Assembly: GCA_028690585.1 (NCBI GenBank)
Contig: JAQVAZ010000003.1
Coordinates: 1-59,294 of the forward strand
DNA: 59,294 nt
Source: Candidatus Altimarinota bacterium
GTDB taxonomy: Bacteria; Patescibacteriota; Gracilibacteria; JAHISY01
Reading direction: 5' to 3'
Below are positions 17,518-25,514 of this stretch, piece by piece (position 1 is the first letter of the stretch; the number at the start of each line of letters is the position of its first letter). Position numbers and translations under genes: made by a program. A model generated the notes under the pieces. That model worked only from the letters and a program-made list of their open reading frames with translations. It was not told the origin of the DNA and searched no databases.

Positions 17518-18447
17518 ATGAATTTCATTCCCAATCTCAAAACCGTTTCTCAGAATCCGCAGCGCCTCGCTGCTGGCCATCGACTGTGCCCAGGCTGTGG
17601 CATAGGAGTGATTGTGAAGCAAATTCTCACCGTAACCGATCAACCAATCATCACGGTGAATGCTACAGGTTGCTTGGAAATTTGCACTTCCGCTTATCCG
17701 CAAACTAGCTGGCAGATTCCTTGGATTCATTCACTCTTTCAAAACTCTGCCGCAGTTGCGAGTGGAATTGATGCAGCGCTGAAAGCGCTGGAGCGAAAAG
17801 GTAAACTCAAGCAAAAGCCTAAGATTGTGGTGTTTGCTGGTGATGGTGGCACTTACGATATTGGCTTGCAGGCGCTGAGTGGATTAGCTGAGAGAAATCA
17901 TGAAGTGGTTTATGTGTGCCTCGATAATGAGGGTTATATGAATACTGGCTACCAGCGCAGCAGCGCTTCCCCACTCGGAGCTGCCACTACTACCACTCCC
18001 GCTGGGAAAAAAATCCCCGGCAAACAAACCAACCGCAAAAATATCACCGCGATTCTGGCTGCGCATAATATTCCGTATGTGGCGCAGGCTTCACCACACA
18101 ACCACGCTGATTTGATGTTGAAAGCGCATAAAGCTTTCAAAGCGAAAGGTGTAGCTTTTTTAAATGTTTTCTCTCCTTGCCCAACCAATTGGAAATCCGC
18201 GCCAGCGCTAGGAATGGAAGTAGCGAAAGCAGCGGTGGAAACAAATTTCTGGCCACTCTTCGAGGTGGAGAATGGAAAATATCGTTTGGATTACGAGCCG
18301 AAAGAAAGAAAACCGATCGATGAATTTCTCAAAGGTCAAAAACGCTTCAAGCATCTTTTCAAACCTGAAAATGCTGAGTTAAAAAACCGCCTGCAAGCTG
18401 AGGTAGATACTCGCTTCGCAGAGATTAAGCAGCTTTCGCAAATGTAG
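17518..18447 (+). CDS. porB: Pyruvate:ferredoxin oxidoreductase beta subunit
   Basis: The 309 aa beta subunit holds thiamine diphosphate and one [4Fe-4S] cluster. CPGCG near residue 25, a later cysteine in GCLEICTSAYP, and a third at SPCPTNW would supply the cluster ligands. The TPP motif is GDGGTYDIGLQALSGLAERN, closed by DNEGYMNTG. Its ATG starts on the base after the preceding stop (TAAATG). The 3' end overlaps the convergent DUF4112 gene by 23 bp. It completes a G-D-A-(transporter)-B order. Confidence 0.95.
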   Translation: MNFIPNLKTVSQNPQRLAAGHRLCPGCGIGVIVKQILTVTDQPIITVNATGCLEICTSAYPQTSWQIPWIHSLFQNSAAVASGIDAALKALERKGKLKQKPKIVVFAGDGGTYDIGLQALSGLAERNHEVVYVCLDNEGYMNTGYQRSSASPLGAATTTTPAGKKIPGKQTNRKNITAILAAHNIPYVAQASPHNHADLMLKAHKAFKAKGVAFLNVFSPCPTNWKSAPALGMEVAKAAVETNFWPLFEVENGKYRLDYEPKERKPIDEFLKGQKRFKHLFKPENAELKNRLQAEVDTRFAEIKQLSQM

Positions 18448-18988
18448 CAGCACCAGCAGCTACTGAAGTAATTTTCTCTAATAGCTGTGGTAAGAGTTTT
18501 CCATCTGCTTCGATTTTGGCGATCTCGGATTCCTCTACTCCCGCTTTGCGCGCTTTCGCGATAACTTCTTTTTTCTTTTCCTCAAACATACTCACCGACC
18601 ACTCATTCGCTTTGAAAAAATAATCCATCACATCACCCACAACTGGCACCGCACCCACGAAAAAATCCGCTACCTGTAATCCGATAATTTTGATATACGC
18701 AGCTGCATCGAGATCAGAGCGTTGCGCTTCGAAGATGAGATAAAGCCCAGAAAACGCGGAGGAAGCTGCATCACCAACTTCAGGGAATAATCCGATAATC
18801 GCATCAACTCCATACTTGTCCATCACTTTCGCAAACGCTTTCACGCGCGCTTCGGAGCCTGCTACTTTCTTCAATTCCTCGATAACCTCTTGCTTGATTT
18901 TGGTTTTCTTATCGAGATATTCCACCTTCGCAGAAGGTTGCTTGGTAGCTTTTTCTGGTGAGATTAGATTCTGTTGTTTCTGATTCAT
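18425..18988 (-). CDS. DUF4112-like membrane-associated protein
   Basis: The 187 aa protein contains GVDAIIGLFPEVGDAASSAFSG and, about 40 residues later, VADFFVGAVPVVGDVMDYFFKANEWS. These are the paired 'D.liGl.P.vGD' and 'D...G.iPv.GD..D..fkan' signatures of DUF4112. Two hydrophobic segments suggest a membrane hairpin. The function of DUF4112 is not known. This is the last gene of a five-gene unit (20218 to 18425) of otherwise unrecognised proteins, 9 nt after its neighbour. The N-terminal 40 residues are basic and probably disordered. Confidence 0.8.
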   Translation of the reverse strand: MNQKQQNLISPEKATKQPSAKVEYLDKKTKIKQEVIEELKKVAGSEARVKAFAKVMDKYGVDAIIGLFPEVGDAASSAFSGLYLIFEAQRSDLDAAAYIKIIGLQVADFFVGAVPVVGDVMDYFFKANEWSVSMFEEKKKEVIAKARKAGVEESEIAKIEADGKLLPQLLEKITSVAAGAATFAKAA

Positions 18989-18997
18989 GAGAAAGAA

Positions 18998-19198
18998 TTA
19001 AGCTGCTAAATTTGCTACCGCTTCCCAAAGTGCAAGTAATTGCTTATCGCGCGCTTCTTGCGTGGTTTGCTCCGAAGCGCTCTCATGTAAATCCGCAATC
19101 TCTTTCCAGTGTTGAATTTTGGTTACATCAGCTACTTCTGTTTTACTCAGAGTTTCTGGTGGGATTTTCGGTAATGGAAATTTTTCTAGATTACTCAT
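18998..19198 (-). CDS. Small hypothetical protein (66 aa)
   Basis: A small, mostly helical, soluble protein with a proline-rich N-terminus (LEKFPLPKIPPETL) and a Gln/Ala-rich C-terminus ending LLALWEAVANLAA. No family is recognised. Its ATG overlaps the preceding stop by 4 nt (ATGA) and the DUF4112 gene starts 9 nt after its stop. That coupling is the main argument that it is real. Confidence 0.6.
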   Translation of the reverse strand: MSNLEKFPLPKIPPETLSKTEVADVTKIQHWKEIADLHESASEQTTQEARDKQLLALWEAVANLAA

Positions 19199-19449
19199 TT
19201 AGCTTTGGTAACTTTTTTATTGAGTTGACGGAGATTTTGGCGAATCAGGGTTTGAATCAAATCCGCGATAATCTCGCTGCTAAAAAATGGAATCACCGCT
19301 GCCATTTTCTTTTTCTCACCTGCGGAAAGAAAAGTAGACTTGCCAAGCAGCAACTCCAACTCACGCATCAGTTTCGCGCGACTGGGATCAGCTGCAGATT
19401 TTTTACTCGCAGCTAGATTCGAAAGCGCAGCTGCAAAAAGATCAGGCAC
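19195..19449 (-). CDS. Small hypothetical protein (84 aa)
   Basis: A small, strongly basic protein: about 15 lysine or arginine residues in 84. The C-terminal half carries an 'EKKKMAAVIPFFSSEIIADLIQ' type helix-turn-helix pattern that resembles EKAMWAMLIPEMEEDKLTRL in the next upstream gene. The two may be distant paralogues. It overlaps both neighbours (8 nt upstream, 4 nt downstream), so the three small genes appear translationally coupled. Function unknown. Confidence 0.6.
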   Translation of the reverse strand: MPDLFAAALSNLAASKKSAADPSRAKLMRELELLLGKSTFLSAGEKKKMAAVIPFFSSEIIADLIQTLIRQNLRQLNKKVTKAK

Positions 19450-19633
19450 TGGTTGCTTCGAGATAAATCTCCGTTAAACCATCTACTTCTTTCTTGAGAG
19501 ATGCATGCAAGCGCGTAAGTTTATCTTCTTCCATCTCTGGAATCAGCATTGCCCACATCGCTTTCTCCTTTGCTTCCATACTGGAAAGTTGGAGATATTG
19601 CAGCGTTTCTTTGATAAGTTGAGAATTATTCAT
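19442..19633 (-). CDS. Small hypothetical protein (63 aa)
   Basis: A 63 aa soluble helical protein. It carries the motif MEAKEKAMWAMLIPEMEEDKLTRL, a pattern (E-K-x-x-W-x-x-L-x-P-x-M-x-x-x-x-L-x-x-L) that I associate with uncharacterised CPR proteins from general knowledge. It starts 18 nt after the 188 aa gene and overlaps the next gene by 8 nt. No enzymatic motif is visible. It could be a protein-protein interaction module. Confidence 0.6.
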   Translation of the reverse strand: MNNSQLIKETLQYLQLSSMEAKEKAMWAMLIPEMEEDKLTRLHASLKKEVDGLTEIYLEATSA

Positions 19634-19651
19634 GGTAAAAAATTTAGGAAA

Positions 19652-20218
19652 TTATTTTGTAAAAAGTGAGCTGAATGCTGATTCGAAAGAAACTTTGCCA
19701 GTAGCAAAAAGATCTTGATGCATCATGCGCAACGCATCAATCACATCATCTGGATCTTTTTTTGCACGAATTTTATCAGCCAACTCTTTTCCTCCCACTG
19801 GCCAATTTTCTAAAATCTTGAGGAAAGTTTCGGATTCCGCAAAAGGATCGGTGATATAGCGCAAGAGAAAATCTGGCACAAACATCGAGAAAGCTGTGAA
19901 AGCTTCAAATTCATTTTGCCAAGGCACTGTTTCTGGATCTTTATCGGTAATTCCAACTGAGGAAGCAACATCAATCAACTTGGAAATCCCAGGGAAATAG
20001 CGCACCAAGATAGATTCCCAAACTTCTCCGAAAATACCGCTTCTTTCTTTTTCTGCATCTCCGCGAATTTTTTCTGCTTTCTCCTTTTGCCCTGGATTAA
20101 GTTTTTCTGCGAGAGAACCAAGCAGTGGAACACGTGAAAGCCAGGATTCTTTTGCTTCTGGCTTATTTTCAGCCAGATAACCAGCACCGAGGCTGATAGC
20201 TGTATCTAAGAAACTCAT
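19652..20218 (-). CDS. Hypothetical protein, first gene of the DUF4112 operon
   Basis: 188 aa, soluble and mostly helical, with an amphipathic N-terminus (MSFLDTAISLGAGYLAE) that may touch the membrane. A highly charged segment (PGQKEKAEKIRGDAEKERSG) is near residue 50, and an aromatic-rich central part (EFEAFTAFSMFVPDFLLRYI) follows. No family is recognised. It leads a unit of five same-strand genes, with a promoter 37 nt upstream. The start codon has no Shine-Dalgarno. Confidence 0.65.
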   Translation of the reverse strand: MSFLDTAISLGAGYLAENKPEAKESWLSRVPLLGSLAEKLNPGQKEKAEKIRGDAEKERSGIFGEVWESILVRYFPGISKLIDVASSVGITDKDPETVPWQNEFEAFTAFSMFVPDFLLRYITDPFAESETFLKILENWPVGGKELADKIRAKKDPDDVIDALRMMHQDLFATGKVSFESAFSSLFTK

Positions 20219-20254
20219 AAGGATTGGTTTTTATTTGGTAAATTTGTTTTCATT

Positions 20255-20283
20255 ATTATACCTAATTTTCAGCTTATTAGCAA
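20255..20283 (-). promoter_or_regulatory. Promoter of the DUF4112 operon
   Basis: On the minus strand, TTGCTA (20278-20283) and TATAAT (20255-20260) are separated by 17 bp. Transcription would start near 20247, leaving a leader of about 29 nt before the ATG at 20218. The -10 box is a perfect match and the -35 matches four of six. Confidence 0.7.
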
Positions 20284-20394
20284 TGATAAGCTGCACTACC
20301 CCGCGAAACTAAAGGAAAACGAAAAATAAGAAAACGGTTGCAGGAGGAGGTGGCTTTCAGTAAACTTGCCCGAGTTTCTAACAACCTTTTAATT

Positions 20395-21048
20395 ATGGCT
20401 GACGATAACAAAACCAACGAAGAACTCACTGAGGAGGATCTCGCGCTTGCGGGGCAATCTCGCTCTAGCAGCGGAGCCAACGATGATGATACCGATGAAG
20501 ATGCTGAGATTGATGGTGAGGAAAGCGCAGAATCCGTAAAAGCAGGAGAAGAGGAAGAAGCAGCCTCCGATGGATCAGAGAGAGAAACTCTCGTAACCAA
20601 AGAAGGTTTAGCTGCGCTAAAAGATGAATTAATGCAGCTGGAGACTACAAAGCGCAAAGAAGTTGCAGCGAGATTGAAGGAAGCGATCAGCTTCGGAGAC
20701 TTGAGTGAAAACAGCGAATACGAAGATGCCAAAAATGAGCAAGCGTTGGTAGAAGGCCGCATCAACGAGTTACAACGCATGATTAAAACCGCGAGAATCA
20801 TCACTGAGAAAAAAGGTAGCGGCAAGATTGTAAAGATTGGCTCCACTGTAAAACTTCAGAATCTCACTGATAAAGATGAGCCTGAAACCTACACCATCGT
20901 AGGCTCTACAGAGACTAATCCTGCTGAAAAAAAGATTTCGAATGAAAGCCCTATCGGTGTTGCTATCGTAGACAAAGAGCAAGGTGATGAAGTAGTGGTA
21001 AAAGCTCCAGTGGGAGAATTACGCTACAAAATCATCAAGGTTAGCTAG
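20395..21048 (+). CDS. greA: Transcription elongation factor GreA with acidic N-terminal extension
   Basis: Rescues backtracked RNA polymerase by stimulating transcript cleavage through the secondary channel. The protein is 217 aa from the ATG at 20395. The GreA core begins near residue 64 (LVTKEGLAALKDELMQLE), with the coiled-coil tip LSENSEYEDAK carrying the acidic residues that hold the catalytic metal. The C-terminal FKBP-like domain includes ESPIGVAI. Ordinary GreA is about 158 aa. The extra 60 residues are an Asp/Glu/Ser-rich, probably disordered tail, unusual for the family. Its end overlaps ruvC by 8 bp on the other strand. Confidence 0.93.
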   Translation: MADDNKTNEELTEEDLALAGQSRSSSGANDDDTDEDAEIDGEESAESVKAGEEEEAASDGSERETLVTKEGLAALKDELMQLETTKRKEVAARLKEAISFGDLSENSEYEDAKNEQALVEGRINELQRMIKTARIITEKKGSGKIVKIGSTVKLQNLTDKDEPETYTIVGSTETNPAEKKISNESPIGVAIVDKEQGDEVVVKAPVGELRYKIIKVS

Positions 21049-21499
21049 CTGCAAAAGCAATCGCTAGCGCATCTGCTGCATCATCTGGCTGAGGAATTTT
21101 TTCTAGCGCGAAGATTTGCTTCACCATTTTTTGCACTTGCTTCTTATCTGCCTGCCCGTAACCAGTGATAGATTGCTTTACCTGCAGTGGAGTTAATTCC
21201 ACGATGGGAATTCTTTCACGCGCGATGGTGTAGATAATCACTCCTCTAGCCTGCGCAACTGGGAAAACAGTTGTTTGGTTTTTGAAAAAGAAAAGTGATT
21301 CCACCGCAGCCAAATCAGGTTGATAAGTCTCGAGAATCTCCTGCAAGTCTGCAGATAACTCGAGTAATCTCTCGGGCAGAGTTAAGCGTGGAGGTGTAGT
21401 AATCACACCGTAATCCAACACAGCTAAGCCTGTGGGGGTTTTTTCAATCACCGCAAAACCCGTAGTAGCAGTGCCGGGATCAATTCCGAGAATTTTCAC
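21041..21499 (-). CDS. ruvC: Holliday junction resolvase RuvC
   Basis: Cuts four-way junctions during recombination. The protein is 152 aa. Catalytic acidic residues are visible: D7 in LGIDPGTATTGFA, E67 in AAVESLFF, and the two aspartates of PDDAADALAIA near residues 139-142. The start overlaps the end of yvcK by 4 nt (ATGA), so the two are coupled. RuvA and RuvB are not in this window. Confidence 0.96.
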   Translation of the reverse strand: MKILGIDPGTATTGFAVIEKTPTGLAVLDYGVITTPPRLTLPERLLELSADLQEILETYQPDLAAVESLFFFKNQTTVFPVAQARGVIIYTIARERIPIVELTPLQVKQSITGYGQADKKQVQKMVKQIFALEKIPQPDDAADALAIAFAAS

Positions 21500-22266
21500 G
21501 CGAGAATTTTTTTAGCTAACACTTTAGGATTCCAGCGTTTTGTTTTAGGAGAAGCTTCAAGAATTGAATCAAACACAACTCCGAAGCGCGCAGCGCGCTT
21601 CTCAGGATTTTCTCCCAGGCAACCAAATTCACTCTGTGGATTCGCGATAAAAATCTTCTGCGCTTGCGCTTGAGTGAAAGCTTTTGAGAATCCAGTAACT
21701 ACGAAATGTGGAAGTAAGCTTCCAAATAAACTGCCTGGCCCAACTACGATTTTATCTGCAGCAAGTAAAACTTTTTTTACCGCAGGATTGAGTTTGGCTT
21801 TGGGTGAAAGTTGAAGCTGCTTAATTCTTTTGCCAGAAAAATTCTTTGGAGGATTATCAAGATGGGATTCTCCGCGTAGTTTCCCACCGCCTTCGAATTC
21901 TACAATCAGAGTAGAAGCAGAAAAAGAAACTGGCAAAATCTGCACTTTGGGTTGAAGCATCTGGGTATAAGCTTCTATTGCTTTTTGAAAACCAAATTTT
22001 GCCGCAAGAGAAACAAGAATCAAGTTTCCAACTGCATGCTGATTTGGTAAACGCGCTTCGAGAAAATCCAAACCCGAAGCTGCGGAAAAACACTTACGCA
22101 AATCACCAACCGCAGGGATTTGGAAAGCTTGGCGCAATCTACCTGTGGATTTTCCATCATCAAAAACCGAAATCACTGCAGCCACTTCTACATTTTTTTT
22201 ACAGAGTAACTCTGGAAGCAATTCGCTTACTCCACTACCGCCGCCGATTAAAACAATTTTCTGCAT
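21496..22266 (-). CDS. yvcK: YvcK/CofD-like nucleotide-sugar binding protein
   Basis: A member of the CofD/YvcK superfamily (gluconeogenesis factor). The 256 aa protein starts with the GGGSGVSELLPELL loop, followed by VFDDGKSTGRLRQ and PAVGDLRKCF. The later VVGPGSLFGSLLPHF is the second family signature. In Gram-positive bacteria YvcK binds UDP-GlcNAc and tunes cell-wall synthesis. It is shorter than the usual 300-320 aa; the missing part appears to be in the insert regions rather than in the motifs. TAGAAT (minus strand, 22283-22288) ends 16 nt before the ATG. Confidence 0.88.
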   Translation of the reverse strand: MQKIVLIGGGSGVSELLPELLCKKNVEVAAVISVFDDGKSTGRLRQAFQIPAVGDLRKCFSAASGLDFLEARLPNQHAVGNLILVSLAAKFGFQKAIEAYTQMLQPKVQILPVSFSASTLIVEFEGGGKLRGESHLDNPPKNFSGKRIKQLQLSPKAKLNPAVKKVLLAADKIVVGPGSLFGSLLPHFVVTGFSKAFTQAQAQKIFIANPQSEFGCLGENPEKRAARFGVVFDSILEASPKTKRWNPKVLAKKILA

Positions 22267-22309
22267 AGCAAAATACTTCTCTATTCTAACTCAGCTGAGG
22301 ATTAAATCC

Positions 22310-24049
22310 TTAAGCGGAAGTATCTACCTTCTTGGTAAGCGCAACATTCTCACGCTTCACCGCAGCATTCAGCGCAGCAATAGTTTTTGGCCCGAAGCTA
22401 CCAGCGCCAAAAGCAGTAGCAGAGTCGATAACTTTTTCGGCAACTTGGAAAGCGATTAGGGCTTTCTCAGTCGCTGCGTCAAAACTACCTGTGGTTTCTC
22501 CTGAAAAATAACCTAACTCTTTGAGAGAAGCTTGTAACTTCGTTACCTCATCCCCACTCTCACCGAGAGTAAGTTGCTTTGCAAAAGTCGGTGTGTAAGA
22601 AACATAAGTTGTCGCGCGTTTCCATTCTGGATTTTCTGGCAAAGCTGGTTGCGCGAGGCTGGCAGTCAAAGCAGTTTTCAAAGCAGTTTTAGTTTTTGGC
22701 CCGAAGAAACCAGCGCCAGAATCTGTTTTGGCGGAAAGCACTTTCGCTGCAATTTGGAAAGCAATCACTGCCTCCTCAGTAGCTGAATCATAACTACCTG
22801 TAACTGAGGAAAGATAACCAAGTTGCTGAAGATTGGTTTGGAGTTGAGAAACTTTATCACCAGTATCTCCTGGCTCAAGCGCATCGGAAGGTAAAGCTGC
22901 AGCTACCTGCGCAGCTTCTTCTGAGGCTTGCGCTACGATTGCAGAATCCAAAGCACTACGAGTTTTTTCTCCAAACACACCTGCGCCAGAATCAGTTTCT
23001 GCCGAAAGAATTCCCTGTGATTTTTGGAAATTGAAAACACAAGCTTTAGTTTGGCTATCGTAAATTCCATTGATTTCACATTCATAACTACCAACTTCTG
23101 TAAGCGCAGTTTGCATATCTCTCACTAAATCACCTTTATCTCCTTCAGAAAGAGTAGTGGAAAAAAGAGAAGCTACTGCAGTAGTTGTAGAAGAAGTTGA
23201 GTTAGAAGTTGTAGTTGTGGAATTACCATTCAGTTTTGCAACCGCAGCAGCTCCGCTACCAGAAGTTGCATTTGTTTTGGCGAGTAAGCTTTGTGGTAAT
23301 TTCCAACTGCGTTGGAAAGCTTCTAGGTTGAAGCTAGCGCGAGTATCTCCACTCAGCACTCCTGCTTCTGCAGCATCAGTTGTAGCAACTAAACTGCGCG
23401 CCAGCTGATAAGCAGTCAGCGCTTGTTTGGTAGCAGCATCGAAACTACCTGTAACTTCTCCAGTGTAATAACCATAAGTTTTCAATTCTGCTTGAAGGGT
23501 TTTTACACTCTCGCCTGTATCACCCATTTTCAAATCCGCCACGAAAACATCGCTGAAGCCAGGAATCGAGAAACTCTCCGCGATTGCATAGGAAGCTGGA
23601 TAAACTTTTACAGCTACAGTCCTGACTCCCCATTGCAAAGCGCGCGCTAAACCTGCTTCACCTTTTCCCATCCAAACATCCAACCTATCGTGTTTAAATC
23701 CATCGCTACTCGCAACCACAATCGCACCACCTCTATCATGAATCGCACCCACACCCATTCCTGGAATCGCAAGTTTAGTGCCGAAAGAATAAGTTTTTGG
23801 CGCAGCAATCATACCTGGATAAACCTGAGTGCCATCCGCGCCATTTGTGCCATTTCCATTGAGAAGCCTATCCGCATCATAACTCCCACGGAAATACACC
23901 CGTTGATTTGGGAGTGGAGAATAGTAAGCAGAGATAATGAAAGTATCATCGTAAGGCTCGAAATCCGTTTCTCCGAAAGTCATCGGAAAAGTCGGAAGTA
24001 AAACTGCGCAGACGAGGAAGCTGGCAAAAATTTGTTTGAGTTTTGGCAT
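22310..24049 (-). CDS. Secreted 3D-domain protein with four peptidoglycan-binding repeats
   Basis: 579 aa with a signal peptide (residues 1-26). A 3D (Asp-Asp-Asp, double-psi barrel) domain follows at about 35-150: YYSPLPNQ, MIAAPKTYSFGTKLAIPG, HDRGGAI and HDRLDVWMG give the aspartates. The rest carries four PG_binding_1 repeats near 175-255, 300-370, 390-460 and 490-565. Each has the pattern G..G..V..LQ..L...GY......G.YD..T..A...FQ. 3D domains are found in cell-wall lytic and resuscitation proteins. The protein probably remodels or binds peptidoglycan. The first repeat is the most divergent. Confidence 0.88.
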   Translation of the reverse strand: MPKLKQIFASFLVCAVLLPTFPMTFGETDFEPYDDTFIISAYYSPLPNQRVYFRGSYDADRLLNGNGTNGADGTQVYPGMIAAPKTYSFGTKLAIPGMGVGAIHDRGGAIVVASSDGFKHDRLDVWMGKGEAGLARALQWGVRTVAVKVYPASYAIAESFSIPGFSDVFVADLKMGDTGESVKTLQAELKTYGYYTGEVTGSFDAATKQALTAYQLARSLVATTDAAEAGVLSGDTRASFNLEAFQRSWKLPQSLLAKTNATSGSGAAAVAKLNGNSTTTTSNSTSSTTTAVASLFSTTLSEGDKGDLVRDMQTALTEVGSYECEINGIYDSQTKACVFNFQKSQGILSAETDSGAGVFGEKTRSALDSAIVAQASEEAAQVAAALPSDALEPGDTGDKVSQLQTNLQQLGYLSSVTGSYDSATEEAVIAFQIAAKVLSAKTDSGAGFFGPKTKTALKTALTASLAQPALPENPEWKRATTYVSYTPTFAKQLTLGESGDEVTKLQASLKELGYFSGETTGSFDAATEKALIAFQVAEKVIDSATAFGAGSFGPKTIAALNAAVKRENVALTKKVDTSA

Positions 24050-24122
24050 TTATGTTTGTTTTTAAATCGGATTATTCTAGCAGAAAAAAGCCTATTTCTC
24101 AAGCAGTCTCACCAGCTTTTCC

Positions 24123-25511
24123 TTATTTTTGCAACCTCTGAATATCCACCTCTGGATACTTAGAAAGTAACTCTGCGAATTCCCCAATCAAATTTTTCAA
24201 TCTTGACTCACTCAACGCTTCAAAGCGCGCAGTAAAGCAAGGTGAAGTATTGCTGGCACGAATCAATCCCCAACTACCATCAGCGAAACTCACTCTCACC
24301 CCATCGAGAGTATTGGAGTCGGGAAACTTCGCCGAGAATTCAGTAACGATTTTTGCTAACACTTCGAATTTCACATCATCTGCAATCGGAAGTTTTATCT
24401 CAGGAGTAGTGAAAGTATTTGGAATATCAGATAATAATTCTGTAATCGTTTTATCGGAATTCGAAACGATGCTAATAATTTTCGCGGCTGCCAGCATCCC
24501 ATCATCTACTCCGTAATAATTTTCTCCGAAGAAAAGGTGACCGGAAACTTCTCCAGCCAGCAGCGCTTTCTCTTCTTTCATTTTGCGCTTGATGAAGCTG
24601 TGGCCAGTTTTCCAGCGCAACGGTTTACCACCTGCTTTGAGAATTTCCGCTGGCAACACATCACTACACTTCACATCAAAAACAATTTGCGCCGCAGGAT
24701 TGCGCGAAAGTAAATCCCGCGCGAGTAAGACAATCAATCTATCGGGAGAAATAATTTCTCCTGCCTCGGAAACAATCCCGACTCTGTCTCCATCTCCATC
24801 GAAAGCGATTCCGAGATGCGCTTTTTCTGCTTTAACTAAATTTTGTAAATCCACAAGTGAAGAAGCTTCCTCTGGATTTGGCATGTGGTTGGGGAAATTT
24901 CCATCTGGCTCGCAATACAACTCGACAACTTCACAACCAAGTTGTGTGAAAAAATCTTTCGCGAAAAAACCTGCTGTGCCATTTCCGCAATCAATCACCA
25001 CCTTCAATTTCCGTGGAGTTGGCGCAAGCGAAATCAGTTTCGTGAAATACGCTGCGCGGAAATCCGCTGCTTCAGATTTACCTTCTAGTAAAGGAAGCTC
25101 TTGTGAAATTTTTTCACTAAGATTTTGGAGTTGCGCGGGAGTGAGAGGCAGCGCCTCTTTCCCCACAATTTTGAAACCGTTGTAAGCCGGCGGATTGTGG
25201 GAAGCAGTAATTTCGATTCCTCCATCGAGATTCTGATTACAGACTACGAAATAAAGATACGGAGAAGTTGCGTGGCCGATGTCAAAAACTTCTGCGCCAG
25301 CCTCTACTAATCCCGCAATCAGGGCTTCACTGAGCTTGCTACCAGTGAGACGATTATCTCTACCGACTGCTAACCGTGGTTTTTTTATTCCTAATTCCGC
25401 AACAAAAGCTTTGCCAAGGCTCCGCGCAAAATCTGGAGTAATCTCGAGAGAATCACCTACCGCGATTCCTCGGATATCGTAAGCGCGAAAAACATGTTTC
25501 GGAAAATTCAT
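24123..25511 (-). CDS. manB: Phosphomannomutase/phosphoglucomutase
   Basis: An alpha-D-phosphohexomutase that moves phosphate between C6 and C1 of mannose or glucose. The protein is 462 aa. The phosphoserine is S104 in ITASHNP. The metal-binding loop is DGDGDRVG near residue 238 and the sugar-binding loop is GEVSGHLFF near 318. The C-terminal phosphate-binding motif RASNTSPCFTARFEA ends the protein. Sequence does not settle glucose versus mannose preference. It starts 3 nt after the trpB stop, so the two are co-transcribed, although their pathways are unrelated. Confidence 0.93.
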   Translation of the reverse strand: MNFPKHVFRAYDIRGIAVGDSLEITPDFARSLGKAFVAELGIKKPRLAVGRDNRLTGSKLSEALIAGLVEAGAEVFDIGHATSPYLYFVVCNQNLDGGIEITASHNPPAYNGFKIVGKEALPLTPAQLQNLSEKISQELPLLEGKSEAADFRAAYFTKLISLAPTPRKLKVVIDCGNGTAGFFAKDFFTQLGCEVVELYCEPDGNFPNHMPNPEEASSLVDLQNLVKAEKAHLGIAFDGDGDRVGIVSEAGEIISPDRLIVLLARDLLSRNPAAQIVFDVKCSDVLPAEILKAGGKPLRWKTGHSFIKRKMKEEKALLAGEVSGHLFFGENYYGVDDGMLAAAKIISIVSNSDKTITELLSDIPNTFTTPEIKLPIADDVKFEVLAKIVTEFSAKFPDSNTLDGVRVSFADGSWGLIRASNTSPCFTARFEALSESRLKNLIGEFAELLSKYPEVDIQRLQK

Positions 25512-25514
25512 TTT

